A stretch of 64,000 bases of DNA from Ceraceosorus guamensis (lineage: Eukaryota > Basidiomycota > Exobasidiomycetes > Ceraceosorales > Ceraceosoraceae): NCBI RefSeq assembly GCF_003144195.1, contig NW_020290000.1, forward strand, positions 186,001 through 250,000. Reading direction: 5' to 3'. Both the position numbers and the translations under genes were made by a program. The notes beneath the pieces are model-generated. The model saw nothing but the letters and a program-made list of their open reading frames with translations, was not told where the DNA came from and ran no database searches. This document shows, piece after piece, positions 44,046 through 57,462 of the stretch (positions are counted from its first letter, which is position 1; every line of letters begins with the position of its first letter).

Positions 44046-47000
44046 ATGAGCTCCTCTCAAGGAGGCGTCGAGGGGCGCAAATCCAACAATTCCCGACGAT
44101 CGGTCTCCGTCGCGACCGCCAATAGTGCCAGCGGAAGCGTGGTCGGGCACGATGAATCAGAAAATAGTCTGAGCACTACTCCTACACAGTCTCAGCACAA
44201 GCACACTCCGAACCAAGCTCAACTTCGAGATGCCAGTGTCAACACTTGGAGGAATAGCGGTGAAAGTGGTGGTCAAAACAGCTCTCAAAGCTCGGACAGC
44301 CAAGGAAACACGCTTGGCCGCAGTCAACCTGCTCCAGTGAGTCCCGAGTGCAGCCCCCCTGATCGTGCGTTTTATCTGCTGCTCAGCTGCTCACAACGCG
44401 ATGCAATGCTACTTCTTGTAGCGTCCCGCCCTCACTGCCACACCTCGCAGCGCGTCAGCTAGGTACCCAAGCGTCCAGGGCAGCCTGAACACCGGTACTA
44501 CACCTCGCAGCGCAGCCCGCAGCACCTCCTACGCGCCCAGCGATCTCGAAACTGGCAGTGCCTTGTCAGCGTCGGAGTACGACTCAGATGAAGGCTCGAT
44601 TCTGGCAAGTAACGCGAACCGCAGCACGCAAGACAGCGGCGCTCAGTCTCTGCACGCCGCACAGCGCTCGTCCTCTACCACGACTACCGCTCGCGGTCGA
44701 GGTGACACAGTGCGCGCTGTGTCCAGCAAGGCAGGCGTCAGTAGCTCCATGAGTCGGGCCACGGGAGCGAGCCAAAGCACCAATCGAGGTGGCTCCCGGC
44801 GTACCAGCGTGGCAGACAAAGGCCGTCGGAGCAGCGTCGCACGCGGTGGAGGACGAAGCGACGATGAAGATAATCGATTCGGTCCGTTGGATGACGAAGA
44901 TGATGAAGTCCAGCCCTACGATCGTGGCGAGGAATTGGTGCGTCGACGTGCAAAAGCCCGAAAGAAGCTCGAGAAGCAAAAGCAAAAGGCAGCAGAGCAA
45001 GGGCGCACGCGCCAGCAGCAACAGCAGACTCCAAGCAGTCCTAGGATCCGCTCAGGAAGCATCGCTGCTATTGGCGGAGGCCTGCGATCCCCTCAGCCAG
45101 ACGGCGGTGCAGTGACTCGAGAAGGACGTCCGATGCACATCTCCATTCCTACACCTGGATCGGAGATCAGCTCTGGACTGCTTTCTCCGGGCACTGCTCC
45201 CTCGTCTGCGGCGCCACCGACTGCCAGTCCAGGTGGTAGCCGCCACACGAGTGGAGCTAGCGGGCACCAGGCATACCCTTCGCCGCACTCTCATATCATG
45301 CGCTCTGGTCTCCCAGTCACCTCGCCCGATGTTCACTCTGCACGTCGGTCAAGCGCAAACTTCAGCGTCTCGACGACACGCGCACCGACCACTGGCGCCC
45401 CCGCCAGGGACGTGTTCAGCGACAGCAACCGCGCACAATCCGAAGCTGGCGCGGGCAGTATCGCTGGCAGCGTCGTTGAGGGATCTTCGGAGGACGGCGA
45501 CATTGGCCAAGCAGAGGAAGATGATCACGAGGAAGGTCGAGACACCCTTGGAGGCTTGGTCAAGGAGAGAGAGACTCAAGTGCAGGCTGTGCGCAACAGC
45601 ACTGGTGTGGATATTCAGGAAGCGACCCCGGAAGATGGCGATTCTGGCGATTTGGACGACGATGCTAATGGCGACGATGATGGTGACTCCTCGGGCGGAG
45701 ATGTCGAGTACACGCTCAAAGATAGACAGGACGCAATAAACATCGAGCATCCTTTCGGTTTGCCGATCTGGAAGCCCGCATTGTACAAGAAGAGCCGGAC
45801 GGTCACGAGAAATGCAGAGGATGCGCTTCATTCCATGCCATCAGCTGCGGCTGAGAGGCATCTACTCCCCGGCAACATCATCTGGACGGTCTTCTTTGGA
45901 AGCTGGCTGAGTGTACTTTGCATTCTGCTTAGCTTCGTGCTCGCCGCTGTCCCATTGGGTGGACGTCGCTACGCTCGAGTGCTGTGGGAACTTGGCTGCT
46001 ACCTCATCTGGCCTTTTGGCAAATACGTAGAAGTCGACGTCGGACCTAACAGCGGAGAGCGAGGGACCATTTTTGGGGATGCTGACCAAGACGCGGCCAA
46101 TGACGAAGAAGGAGACGCAACATTCGAGAATGCCTTCACTCCAGTGGCTGCTAGATTCCCTCACGACCACGAGCACCACACAGTTCCCTTCAACAGCCGC
46201 GCTGGACCGCGCTCTGCGTCGAGTCGCTCCTTTGCTGATGAGCAGAATACGCTCAAGCAGCGCCCTGATTTACAACAGCGCCAAGATCGCACTGGCAGCT
46301 CATCAAGTATCGAGGCTTCCAGCTCTCGTCAAGGTGTGGAAGATGCTGCGACTGCTACCAGAGCGAACTTCACAGAAGCAGCGACCGAGACCAGCCCATT
46401 GAAGGGAAAGCGTCGTGCGTCCGATACGGCTCAATCCGCAGACTATGGGGCGGTGGGCGATGCTGGACTCGAGTCGGGAAGCGAGGTCAAGGATGAAAGG
46501 GAGCGGATCGTGGAAGAGCGGAGACTCTATGAGTACGTGCACGACGCAAACGGCAACGACATTGGTCGCTCAAGACGTCTGGGCGGCACCATCGCCTACG
46601 GCGTCTTCTTCTGGATCGCTCTTGCGCCCGTCTTGGGTCTCGTGTGCCTCTCACTCTGGGGGGTGGTGTTCACTATTCCGATGGCCAAGCTGACTTGGGT
46701 CCTCCTCAAGAACTTGGCTACCCAACCCCTGGCATTGCACTTCCGTTCCGCGCCTGGCATTGCCCTTGCCGCAGGCCTCAACGACGATGACGCGCAAAGC
46801 TCGTCAGCAGGATCCGAGCAGCTTCAGAACGGATTTCTCAAACCTCTTCAACCAGGCCAATTCGCTCCTCGCCACAGAGTCGTTCGCAAGGAAGGTGGCG
46901 CTCTCGAACCTGTGCGCCGCTCGAAGATTCTTCTTTGCACATACCGGGCGATGGGTTTGCAGTACTACAAATACACCGTCGGAGGTGTCAACATCCTGTT

Positions 47001-48992
47001 CATCAACACGCTGCCCTTCGTGATCTTGACAATCCTCGACTTCTTCTTCGTCGAAGACTATGTGCACCGCCACCACATCGAGACCGGGTTCCTGGCCTTC
47101 ATCTCGTCCCAGGGCGCGCTCTTTGTGCTGGCGCTTGGTAGCGTGCTACCACTCAGTTACTTCATCGGCATGGCCGTTGCAAGCATTAGCGCACAGAGCA
47201 GCATTGGTATGGGTGCTGTCATCAATGCGACTTTTGGTTCCATTGTCGAAATCATCCTGTACGCCATTGCCCTGACCCAAGACAAGGCGCGCTTGGTCGA
47301 GGGTTCCCTGGTTGGCTCAATCCTGGCCGGTGTCTTGCTGATGCCTGGCCTGTCCATGTGCAGTGGTGCAACACGTCGCAAGGAGCAACGATTCAACGCT
47401 CGCTCAGCTGGCGTGACGAGCACCATGCTGATCATGGCAATCATCGGCATCTTGACACCCACGCTTTTCTACCAGATATATGGAACATTCCAGCTCACCT
47501 GCAACGGATGTCCCGTCGGAGCGCCGCCCGGAGATACTTGGACGTGCAAGCAATGCTTCTACGAACACGTGCCACCTGCGTCGGACCCCTTCTACCAACG
47601 CGATGTCAAGGGTCTAATGTATACTTGCACGGTGGTCCTCGTGCTGTCGTACGGCATTGGTCTCTGGTTTAGTCTTCGCACGCACGCCTCTCAGATCTGG
47701 CAAAACCCAAACCCCGTGCCGGCTGTCGGTGCTACGCCTGTTCATCAACATGCAGGAGCAGTGCACACGGGCGCTGGATCGAACGCCATTAGCATCCCTT
47801 CTGCGCAGCGAGCAAGCATCTACAAGCGCATCCTCCAACCTGTCGGCCAGCTCCTACCTACACACGGTCAACAGTCGGCTTATCCTGTCTCTGCTCCAGC
47901 TCACGGCCAGCAGCATCGCCCGCATAGCCAGGCCCACAGTCAAGGTACCGGCACCGTTCGTTCCAGCCGGGGTGGAGCTCCCGAAGGCGGCGCTTTGCCT
48001 CCCCTCCAGTTGCCTGAATCAGCAAGTCTGACTTCCGACGACTACGCACGCGCGGTCGCTTTGACGACAAGCGCCTTCATGCAGGAAGATGAGCGTCAGA
48101 AGCAGCTGCAGAATCAATCCCGATCAGCTTCTGGACACGCTCCGGCAAACTCGGCAACTCATGCGAATCAGGCTATTCCGCGCTCGGCCCTAGGCCCCAC
48201 GCAGCCCCGACATCATTCTGTCCACGATGCGACTCACGATGCAGACGATGCTGAGGGCGGCCATGGTGGCCACGATGCGCCATCTTGGACTCGCAACCAA
48301 AGCATGTTTGTTTTGCTCAGCTGCACTGTTCTCTACGCCATTATTGCCGAGATTCTCGTCGACGCCGTCGACGTTGTTCTTGACGGAGCTGGCATCGACA
48401 TCAAGCTGCTTGGTATCACTCTCTTCGCGCTAGTTCCAAACACGACCGAATTCCTGAACGCGATGAGTTTTGCAATGAACGGCAATATCGCTCTGAGTAT
48501 GGAGATCGGCAGTGCATGTGAGTACGCTTCCCAAGCTTCGCCCCGCGCCCCGCCTGTACTGATGTGCTTGCCCGATCGCAATTCTACGCAGATGCTCTCC
48601 AAGTCTGCTTGATCCAAATTCCAGCCATGGTCGTTTTCAGCGCGTGGTGGAATCGTAGTGGAGAAGCAGACGAGCAACAGATTTTCAGTCTGATCTTCCC
48701 TAGATGGGACGTCATCGCCATCATCTTCTCCATCTTCCTCCTCACCTATACCTACACTGAAGCACGATCCAACTACTACCGCGGCAGCATACTCATACTG
48801 AGCTACGTCGTTCTCGTCTCTGGATTCGTCTTCGCCCCTTCTACCGGCGACACCGAAGACCCTGGCGAGGACTTGCCCGGACCTGGGACGCTCCTGACAA
48901 ATACCGTGCATCTCGCCGCTCAAGCGGTCGGCACACACATGGGTCCGGCTGCTACGCTCAAAGCATGGATCGGAAGCTTGTGGGCGCGCTGA
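44046..48992 (+). CDS. VNX1-like vacuolar cation/H+ antiporter (CAX family)
   Basis: Three exons: 44046-44336, 44422-48517 and 48592-48992, giving 1595 residues. About 480 N-terminal residues are Ser/Gly/Arg-rich and end in a very acidic stretch (DSGDLDDDANGDDDGDSS). A first hydrophobic pair follows (WTVFFGSWLSVLCILLSFVL near 580 and IAYGVFFWIALAPVLGLVCL near 820). Then comes the CAX core: QSSIGMGAVINATFGSIVEI with the GNATFGS-like first alpha-repeat, GSLVGSILAGVLLMPGLSMC, and the second repeat LLGITLFALVPNTTEFLNAM and NGNIALSMEIGSA/YALQVC joined by the last intron. Yeast Vnx1 is a vacuolar Na+,K+/H+ exchanger of about 908 residues with the same two-part layout. Paired CxxC residues in a luminal loop (LTCNGCP, TCKQC) are notable. 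Likely role: proton-driven loading of the vacuole with monovalent cations or Ca2+. Confidence 0.9.
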
Positions 48993-49697
48993 GACCGAAT
49001 GCTGCATGCTCCGCGGCCCCCCTTTTCAAACGTCGAGGTCCTTAAGCAAGTTGTGCGCGGCTTTAGAATGAATCAATTATGAGCCGATGGCCTGTTTCTG
49101 CCCGAGACTAAGCATCATGCAAGAGGGAAAAAAAAAAGAAAAGAAAAGAAAAGAGCGCGTTTGACCAAGCATCCTGCTTGCCGACACGCCTACGGTAGGC
49201 GTTTGACTGCGACGTACGCTGAGGCCAGTTGCGGAGACTGTTTGCGCAAGTCATGAGTTAAAGCAGTCAACTTGATGAAGGTCATCCGCGATGTTGTAAC
49301 GAAGCACCGCCCACTTCGATCACGAATCCGATTCGTGATTGTGATTGTGTTGTGCTGCGATTGATGTCAGCGGCGCTCACGTGGTCTGTGCGCATCTGGC
49401 GTGAGTCAAGCATGTAGGTACTTTGACTGTGCCACGCGTGACGCAACATACAGATGGGCGACGCGCAAGCCGCTCACCTCTTCCTCTTCTGTTCCAAGAC
49501 CACCTCCACGACACCTTTTGAAGACTCGCTCCACCATCAATCGGCGACCGAAGAGAGTCCCACGTACGCATGGAAGAGTACACCGAAGGTTCAGTGTTCC
49601 CTTCACATAGAGTCTGTCCGAGATAGCTACGTCACCACCGCCCGCCCGCCACTTCTCTCAGCGCCCTCCACAGCGACCATCTCCCGCTGCTGTCGGC
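48993..49697. other. Intergenic region, antiporter 3' flank and UFD2 promoter
   Basis: 705 bp between two plus-strand genes. It contains an A-rich run grading into (AAAAG)n at 49127-49154 and a palindromic cluster CACGAATCCGATTCGTGATTGTG near 49321-49344. No gene is seen. Confidence 0.55.
49127..49154. repeat. Poly-A / (AAAAG)n tract
   Basis: Ten A residues followed by four AAAAG-like units. It lies about 140 bp after the antiporter stop and might be near its polyadenylation site, which is inference. Confidence 0.85.
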
Positions 49698-52600
49698 ATG
49701 ACCACCGATATTCAAGGGTGGACGTCTGAGACTGTCAAAGGTGTGCTTGGAGCTGCTTTGGACGTGAGTGGGCCCTGCATTGCTGCCCTTCGCCGACAGG
49801 GTGTGAGCTGATCACCAAGGCGGAACCTTGGCTTTACAGTTCCAGGAGGCCGAGCAATCGCAATGGAAGTTGATCTATTTGAAGGAGCTAGCAGACGAGC
49901 TCAAAGCTGAAAACGCGAACAGCTGTGAGTAGAACAGCTGGCTGAGGTTGGCCTCGTCAGAAGTGTGATCAATCCTCACCCTTGCCGACTTGCGCTCCAA
50001 ATCAGTGCCGCCCATCGATGTCTCCCTTGCAGACCGGATACTGCTGGCTAGGCTCTCACTGGATCCGCAAGCGGATGTCATGAGTGATGATGGCGAAAAG
50101 CTTCAGGCGCTTGCCTCGCTGCCGGACGATATCACATCTTGGGACTATCTCTGCTTAGCATATAGGCGCTGTCGAGCCGAAGAATCACGGATAAAGAAGG
50201 TGAGTCCGGAGAGTCGAAGCTTCGGCAAAGTCCCATGACTAATGCGAAGTGCGCTGTTCCTGCAGGTGCTGGGCTCCAAGGCTCCCCATGGTCAGGCAGT
50301 GCTAGATGAGCTTCGAAGGTTGTTGACCTCTTACATGGGTCTCGTGCTCCAGGACGCCAGCATCTTTCCTGGAACTAGCAAGAACGGTGGCAAAATGACA
50401 GTCAGTGGTCTTACCCTGCTACCAAGCTTGTTGAAAGAGTCGACTGCAGCGTCAGGAGATCCGTACACTTCGTCGAGTAGCAGCTCGAGCGCAGCATATC
50501 AACTCCCTAGGAAAGGAGAATGGGCGACTATCGATTCTGTTGATCTTCCTCTCTTTCTATCAGAGCTGGCAGAGAGATTCCAAGACGAAGGCTTGGAGGA
50601 GATCATCGAGCCACCCTTGCACGAAATCAGTCGACACGTACGCAATGGTCGGGATGCAGGTGGTAGCGCCCAAGCTACAACACAGTCAGATTCCGCGAAT
50701 GGACAAAATTCCGCCGCGGAGGCCGAGGCAGCGCGAGGCAGAGCGCTTCAAGAAGCGGCAGCAGCGGGCAATGTCCAGGCAGTCTTGGCTCAGCTTCTCG
50801 CAGGAGGAGCTCCCGCAGCTGGGGGAGGCGTACCGGGAGGCCGAGCGGCGGCGGGACCGAGTCGCAACGAGGGCATGACCATCGAGGGAATGGATTGGAG
50901 GTCGCATCTTACAGCAGTAGTCGAGACTCTCGAGGTGAAACCCATTGCGGCCAAAGTAGGTGACATTTAGGTGTGGACATCAATACCCCGCGACCTTGCT
51001 TACACCGCGGGAGCATCTCACAGGTTCCCAGCCTTCCTGAATTCACCCCTGCTAGCGCCACTGGACCATCCGTAGAGAACGATTCGCTCTTAGGCCCATT
51101 GCTCCGACTATCCTCATTCATCGACGTGGCTCCCTCTGTCGCTCAGACCTACTTCTCCGATCTCAGTCAGGCGGCCAACGTTAACGCGGGGATCACTACG
51201 CTTCGAGGCACACTTCAGCTCGTCCATCAACTCCATTTCCGCATGTTCAATGCGATGGTCCGCGCAAGCCCAGAGAGTAGAGAAGGCGTCCTGGCATTCT
51301 GGTCGAAGATCTGCGAGCTGAATAAGAGAAGGGGAGTCATGCGCGTTCGCAAGTCGGAAGTAGCGACAGATGGCTTCATGGTCAACGTGTTCGAGACTGC
51401 CCTTCGGTTTGCTGAGCCTTTCATGGATCCAAAGTACACCAAAGTGAGCTTTGGCAAGCTTCAATTCCAGACGCGTGAGCTGACATGTCTGTATCGGACC
51501 TCAGATCGATCGGATCGATCTGGAGTATCACCGAAGGCAGAAGCGCTTCGATGTGTCTGACCTGACGAGATTGAGTGCTACTGAGCAGGAAGCGGCGAAG
51601 TGGGCAGAAGAGGGCGGCGGTAAGATTCAGAGTGTCCTCATACAGCCTTTCTCGTGCTGATGTTCTCCATCTGCCATATCAGAATTCACATCGGCGCCCA
51701 ACTTCATCACCGAATCGTTCTATTTGACTGTCCGGCTGGCGTCCTTGGGTGTCAATAAAGCGCTGCGCACCTTCAATGATAAAGCAGACGAACGGCAAAG
51801 GCTGAAGCGCAGAGCAGCAGAAATCGAGCAGGATCGTGCTTCATGGTCGACGACGCCGCAAGCGCCTCAATTTGAGGCTTTCCTCAAGAAGGTGAAGGCG
51901 GATTGCGACAACATCAACGCTGGACTCGTTGCCGCCGAAGTTCAGCTGCTGGAGCCTGACTTCTCCTACCGGCTACTCACGCTCATCAGCTTTGTCATGA
52001 CCTGGCTCGTCCGTGTTGCTGACCCGACCCATCAACACCCTCAAAAACAAGTCTCTTTGCCCCTTCCTAAAGAGGTGCCAGACGTCTTCCGAATGTTGCC
52101 CGAGCACATTTTCGAAGACGTCTGTGAGACACTGATCTTTTTGGGCCGGTGCGTTGGAGCAGGCGATGTTTTCCGCAGATCCCTGCTGATCTCCAGTTCA
52201 CGCTTCGCAGTTACAAACCAGACTCGCTGCCCGAGGCAGTGAAGAATGACCTCATCACCTTTTGCACGACGTTCCTCTCCTCTGGGTGGTACATCAAGAA
52301 CCCTTTCCTGAAGGCGAAGCTTGCCGAGGTAAGCATTTCTAAGACTCTCTCTGAAACAGCAGCGGCTGATTGTCCTTGGAGCGCCCTCAGATACTGTTCT
52401 TCTTCGTGTTGCCTTATGGCAGCAACCAGACCGGCTTCTTGGGCGAGCTGCTCAATTTCCACAAATTAGCAATTCATCACCTTGTCCCAGCCATCATGTC
52501 ATTTTGGGTTGAAGCCGAGTCTACGGGCAGCCACACGCAGTTCTACGACAAATTCACTATTCGCAGTCACCTGGCACGAGTCTTCAAAGTCATATGGCGC

Positions 52601-53702
52601 AATCCACAGCACAAAGAGCGCATCCACGCGCAAGCTGATACGAACAAAGACGGCTTCATCATCTTCGTCAACCGCCTGCTCAACGATGTCACATTCTTGC
52701 TAGACGATGCCTTAGAGAGACTCTCCGCGCTGCACAAGCAGCAAGTAGAAATGGCTGACGAAGCAACATATAGCCAAAAGAGCGCGGAGGACCGGCAGGA
52801 GTTCGAAGGGCACATGCGCCAAAACGAGAGCCACGCTCGCAGTATGCTTGGTTACGGCAACGAGTTCCTTGAGACTCTGATCGACTTCAGCGGCGAGTCC
52901 GGACGAGTGCGCGATGCCTTCATGCAGCCGGAGATTGTCTCCCGCTTAGCGCCCATGCTGGACTACACGCTCGACATGCTTGTTGGACCTAAAGCGCAGG
53001 ACCTGAAGCTCAAAGATCCGAAGAAAGCTGGATTCGACATCAAGCATCTCATTCGTCAACTTCTAAGCGTTTTCCTGAGCCTCTCCTCACGTCCCGAATT
53101 TGTCCAAGCTATCGCCCGCGACGAACGGAGTTATAGAAGAGAAATTTTCGAGAAAGCCGCCCGACTAAGCCAGAGATACATGCTCAAATCTCCGCCAGAG
53201 ATCGAAGTTTTGTTAGGTCTGGTTGGTCAGGTAGAGAAGATCAAGCAGATGGAGGCGGAAGAGGAAGAAGACCTTGGCGAGATACCTGATGACTTCTGTG
53301 GTGAGCGTCCCAACGTTGGCTCGACACATCGTCGCCCTGGGCGTCATGGGCCAAGATGAAAGACGCTGACGACCTTTCACGCTTCACGCTTAGACCCTTT
53401 AATGGCAACTTTGATGACCGAGCCGGTCATCTTACCTTCCTCGAAAGCTGTCATAGACCTCTCCACGATCAAATCTCACCTATTGAGCGACGCAACAGAT
53501 CCTTTCAACCGAGTGCCGCTCAAGATTGAGGACGTTCTGCCCGGTGAGTGCGCAGCAACATACGTCTTCGTCTCCGAGAGGACTCCTCAAGCTCATCTCT
53601 TACCTCGTTCGGTGCCGTCTGCTAGCGACCGATCTCAAAGCTCAGATCGACGCTTGGGTAGCTGAGAGAAAACGAGCAAAGGGCAAGACAGCGACGTCCT
53701 GA
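49698..53702 (+). CDS. UFD2: UFD2 ubiquitin chain elongation factor (E4, U-box)
   Basis: Eleven exons: 49698-49763, 49840-49924, 50006-50199, 50266-50955, 51024-51443, 51505-51619, 51683-52148, 52211-52328, 52391-53300, 53394-53543 and 53626-53702. All phases agree, giving 1096 residues, close to yeast Ufd2 (961). The Ufd2 core is clear: [61 protein letters not shown], the long helical repeats ([20 protein letters not shown]) and [14 protein letters not shown]. The C-terminal U-box (about 1022-1096) begins [20 protein letters not shown] and continues [20 protein letters not shown]. Ufd2 binds Cdc48 and adds ubiquitins to pre-ubiquitinated substrates, in nucleus and cytosol. Intron 7 uses a GTGCGT donor and is supported because [15 protein letters not shown] restores the family sequence. 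A Ser/Ala-rich insert lies in exon 4. This is the most intron-rich gene in the window. Confidence 0.94.
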
Positions 53703-53896
53703 TCGCGCGGACCCTTTGCTTCCTTTCTTAATGGATGCTTTCCTCTGTCAAGGCATCCCTGCCGTCTACACTCACGCATTTGTGCGGTGCAGACCTGTGA
53801 GATGGGTATTGACTTCCAAAACGTGACCTTGCGTGCGTCTGGTGACATATCGCGCCTGAGTGGGAACTAAAGATGAACAAAAAGAAACAGTAGACT

Positions 53897-56800
53897 TTAC
53901 TCCAGATGGTCATCGTCGTGCTCGACCACCTCGGAAAGAGGCCGACCGCCACCGGAAGCGCTGAGATGCCGTGAGATGGGCTGGCCTGCCGAGAGACCCG
54001 GTGCGCTTGGCGCTCGATTAGTGTTCGCGATGCTCGAATTCAGTGGTGTGGTTGTAGCGTCGGTCATTAAGCTAGGTTGCACGTCTGCATCCATAGTCGA
54101 TCCTACCATGATGCTCGGTGACGCACTTGTTCTTGGGGTGCTAGTCCTTGCAGAAAGGGGGGACCGGTCGTCGACCGCTGTCGCAGAGTGTGCCGCCGGG
54201 CTTGACCCCTTTTTGGCCACTGGAGACGAGAGCGTGGAGTTGCTCGCGCTTGAATTGGAAAAGAGACCAGACGCATTCGCCCCGCTCAGACTGACGCCCG
54301 ACGGAGAGCTCGTGAGGCCCTCGCTACCTGTGCTCGCATATCGTACCATCCCGGTAGCCATGGGAGGAGTAATGGCATGATCGCCTTGGACAGTCTTGCC
54401 CAGTGGCGACCCCTGGGCAAAGATGGAATTCGCATGCGCACCCGTGGCTGCTAGCGTAGACGCGCCTCTCAAGCTTGAACCACTGCCAATTGAGCCAAGG
54501 CGCCCTTTGGTCAGTCTCAGGCTACCTGCTGAGCTCTTTCCCAGGGCTCCAAAGCCTCCACCCGCACCGCGATAGCTTCCCCCTTCGCCGCTGCGGGCAC
54601 CTCCCACGCTGCGAATGCTGGCGCCGCGAGCTGCTGTTGAAGAAGGGTGCACTCCGGCCTCGTGTTGTGCGGGTTCGGCTGATCTCGTTGACTGCTCCAC
54701 GCTGGCACGTCCTGCTGGTTGGGATGCAGATCCCGAGCGCGGACGCGCCCAGCCGCGAGCTTCGGATGCGCCAGCTGGCGATACATTCGCATCACCCTGA
54801 CTAGCCGACATCTTCTGCGAATGGCCATTCGTCTGGGCGGAAAGGCCGAGTCCAAGTAGAGCGTGCTCGCTGCTTGGTCGGCCTTCGCTTGCGCTACTAT
54901 CCGTCCATGTGCTGACGCTGGTACTCAAGGGAGGCAGCCGCGCCGAGTTACGCGTAACCGATGGGCTGGAAGGCTGGGCAGGGGTGACGGCGCCGCTGAT
55001 GATGCCGTCGATGCTGTCTGAGTACGAAGTGTTCATCGGCGGCTCCACAGGAGCAGCAGGGAAGATCTCGTAGGCGTGTTCTACGCAAATACGCAGCACC
55101 GTGCCTAAAGTACGATCGCCGCCGGCTGGACCTTTGACGTCTGTGGCGTTCGAGTCAGGAGTACTTGTTGCACCACGACTGAGAGTTGCAGGACGTGGAC
55201 CTTGAGGTTTACCGCCGCTGTTGGAGACCGTCGAATGCATGCTACCAATGCCTTCCACTCTGCACATCGCAACGTCGCGCAGGGGATCAGAGCCTCGCAC
55301 CAAGTTGGGGGCGATGACAGTCGCCAAATTTGCTGCGTCCATCTTGTTCCGTTGTGAGCGTTGAGCAACGTCGTGCAGAAGCTCGCATACTGTCGCGAGC
55401 AAAGTGATCTTACAGGGCGGTGCGAGAGCTGGTAAGAGACGTGATCTGATATACTCCAACGTGTCCTCGAGATCGGCGAGGTTCTCGCCAGGGTCGTGTA
55501 GAGGGCACGCTTTGACGAGCGGATACAAGCTTGGCGGAAAGAGCGGTGATGGTAAGCGTCTCAAGAACGTCTTGAGTAACGACGCCGCCAAATGTGCAGC
55601 TGATGCCGGGCCGTCGCCGTATCGTTCAAGGTTGACAGGGTGGCCGCCATCATACGCCATCTGAGCCGCACGCAATAGACTTGAAGGGGGTGAGCGTCGA
55701 AAAATTCCTTCGGTATCCATGAGAAGCTCGCCTGTGTCTTCCGAGCCCGGCAGAGGGTGACGCAAAAATTCTATGGAATCCTTGACGACGCGTGGGATAG
55801 ACCAATATTCGCCGGACTCCCCCATCAGATGCTCTAGCGGCACACCGAAGACCTTCTTCGTTGCATCCAAGGCACCTGCTTCTTGCGTGGAGAAAGAGGC
55901 CTTGGCTTCTTCTCCTTTTGTCAACGCCAGATCGTGAGTGAGAACCTCTGGAGGAAGCTCAATTTGCTGCAATGGCACGTGTTGCCCGAGCTCGGCAAGG
56001 GTGGAGCATTGCACAATCTTGCGTGCAAATTTCGGCGAGATGAAGTAAGAGCCAGTGCTGATAAATTGCACAAGGGTTTTCGTGAATAGCGTGGGATGAA
56101 CGATGTAGAGCCGTTTTAAATTCTTACGATAGCTGCAGGTATGACTCAGCAAAATCAGCGACAAAAACAGATCATCTCATCGCGACACAATCTCGACTCA
56201 CTTCCTAGTGAGGCCCTTGTACGCCTTCCAAAGCCAGTTCCACCCCGGTCGGTGGCGACCGGCAGATGCGAAGAGTATGACGATGTAGTCGTTTTCCACG
56301 AAGAGATCCAGAGCAGACATGAGACGGACAAACAAGTGATCGTAGTCCACCTCCTTTGGATCCGGCAAAGAACATACAGAGAGAACGACCATCGGTCTAG
56401 ATCTGGCGAGATTGCGTCCACGTGGATGTGCATAAGCCTTTCCTGACGACTGAGAGCAATGCAAACGAGCATAGACACTTACTCGTTATCTACTCCGGCC
56501 GGCGTCACGCACATGCGCACACACTCGTCAACCCTTTCACGCTCTCTTGCTGACCAGCCTTCTTTGTCGTCCCATCGCGCATGTCCCTCAGATGTGTCAG
56601 ATGAAGAGCGTGGCCAAGCTCTAGCTGGAGCGCTTGCCATTCGGAGGCTCCCTTTCCTCCGAAAGCCAGCCTCATCGGCAGCTTCGGCCATGCTACTCCG
56701 TCCGACCTGCCGAGCAGCGCCCGAGGGCCGAGGCAAGACAGGTATGCTGCGTCGGTGATTGAGATGACTTAGCCTTGATAGTGTGCCGTATGCGTCTGCT

Positions 56801-57462
56801 CCAAGCTGACGTTCCACTTCGAACGCCGAGTCCCCACCGGCTTGCAGCTTGGTCGGCGAGACGACTGGCGATGCGGGTAAAGAGCCATCTTCTAAGTGAG
56901 CTGCCAGAGCATCGAGTGCAAGCCTAGGCCGACCTTTGCGGCTTGGAGACGCAAAGGGAGACTCGTACCGATGATCCTCGTTGTCATCTTCCTCGGCGAC
57001 AGAAGTGGGCAGACCGGTCGTCGCTGTAGACGGGGACAGATCGAAGGGTATTGCACCTCGACTTCTCCCTCCCCCTTGGCTGCCTCGACCGGAAACATCG
57101 CCGGTGCCTCGATGACTATCGACGCTCGAGCTCCGCCTAGAATGTATGCGACTTTGACTCGCAACATCTGTAGGTTGCTCCAGCGTTTCGGGCTCTGTAC
57201 TCATCAGGGCGTCCGGAGCAGCTCCGCGCCATGTGAGCAGGGAGCCCCAACCTCCAGGTGCAGTGATGGGTCCATCGCGCTCTTCGGCTGTGCTGTGCTG
57301 ATGGACAGCGCTACCACTTGCCGGCCCTGGTCGCGTGCGCTTTGCCGCGGACTTGGCAAAGAGGGAGTTGAACAGGCCGCCTAGCCGCGATGGACCTGGC
57401 TCAGTAGAGCGCCGCTCAGGGGGCGAGCGCGTCTGACGAGACGCCTTAGGAGACCCGCTCAT
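53897..57462 (-). CDS. CRAL-TRIO (BCH) and RhoGAP domain protein, ECM25/ARHGAP1-like
   Basis: Three exons on the minus strand: 57462-56483, 56402-56202 and 56132-53897, giving 1138 residues. The first exon (326 residues) is disordered and Ser/Arg-rich from MSGSPKASRQTRSPPERRS. The CRAL-TRIO/BCH fold starts at the splice junction VDNE/SRPMVVLSVCSLPDP and continues WLWKAYKGLTRN/YRKNLKRLYIVHPTLFTK to about residue 470. The RhoGAP domain (about 490-680) has the arginine finger in DTEGIFRRSPPSSLL, followed by LLKTFLRRLPSPLFP and MDAANLATVIAPNLV. The remaining 450 residues are Ser/Gly-rich. In animals (p50RhoGAP) and yeast (Ecm25) this pairing inactivates Cdc42/Rho GTPases at membranes; a role in polar growth is plausible. 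Intron 1 (80 bp) skips two closer AGs that would leave introns of only 33-39 bp. The stop lies 194 bp from the UFD2 stop. Confidence 0.9.

Noticed and set aside
52149-52210. Apparent frameshift in UFD2 between LIFLGR and the next block
   Set aside because: A 62-bp intron with a GTGCGT donor and CGCAG acceptor restores the family sequence, so this is splicing, not a broken gene.
56403-56482. Shorter intron 1 in the RhoGAP gene ending at nearer AGs
   Set aside because: It would be only 33-39 bp and puts the CRAL-TRIO start out of frame.
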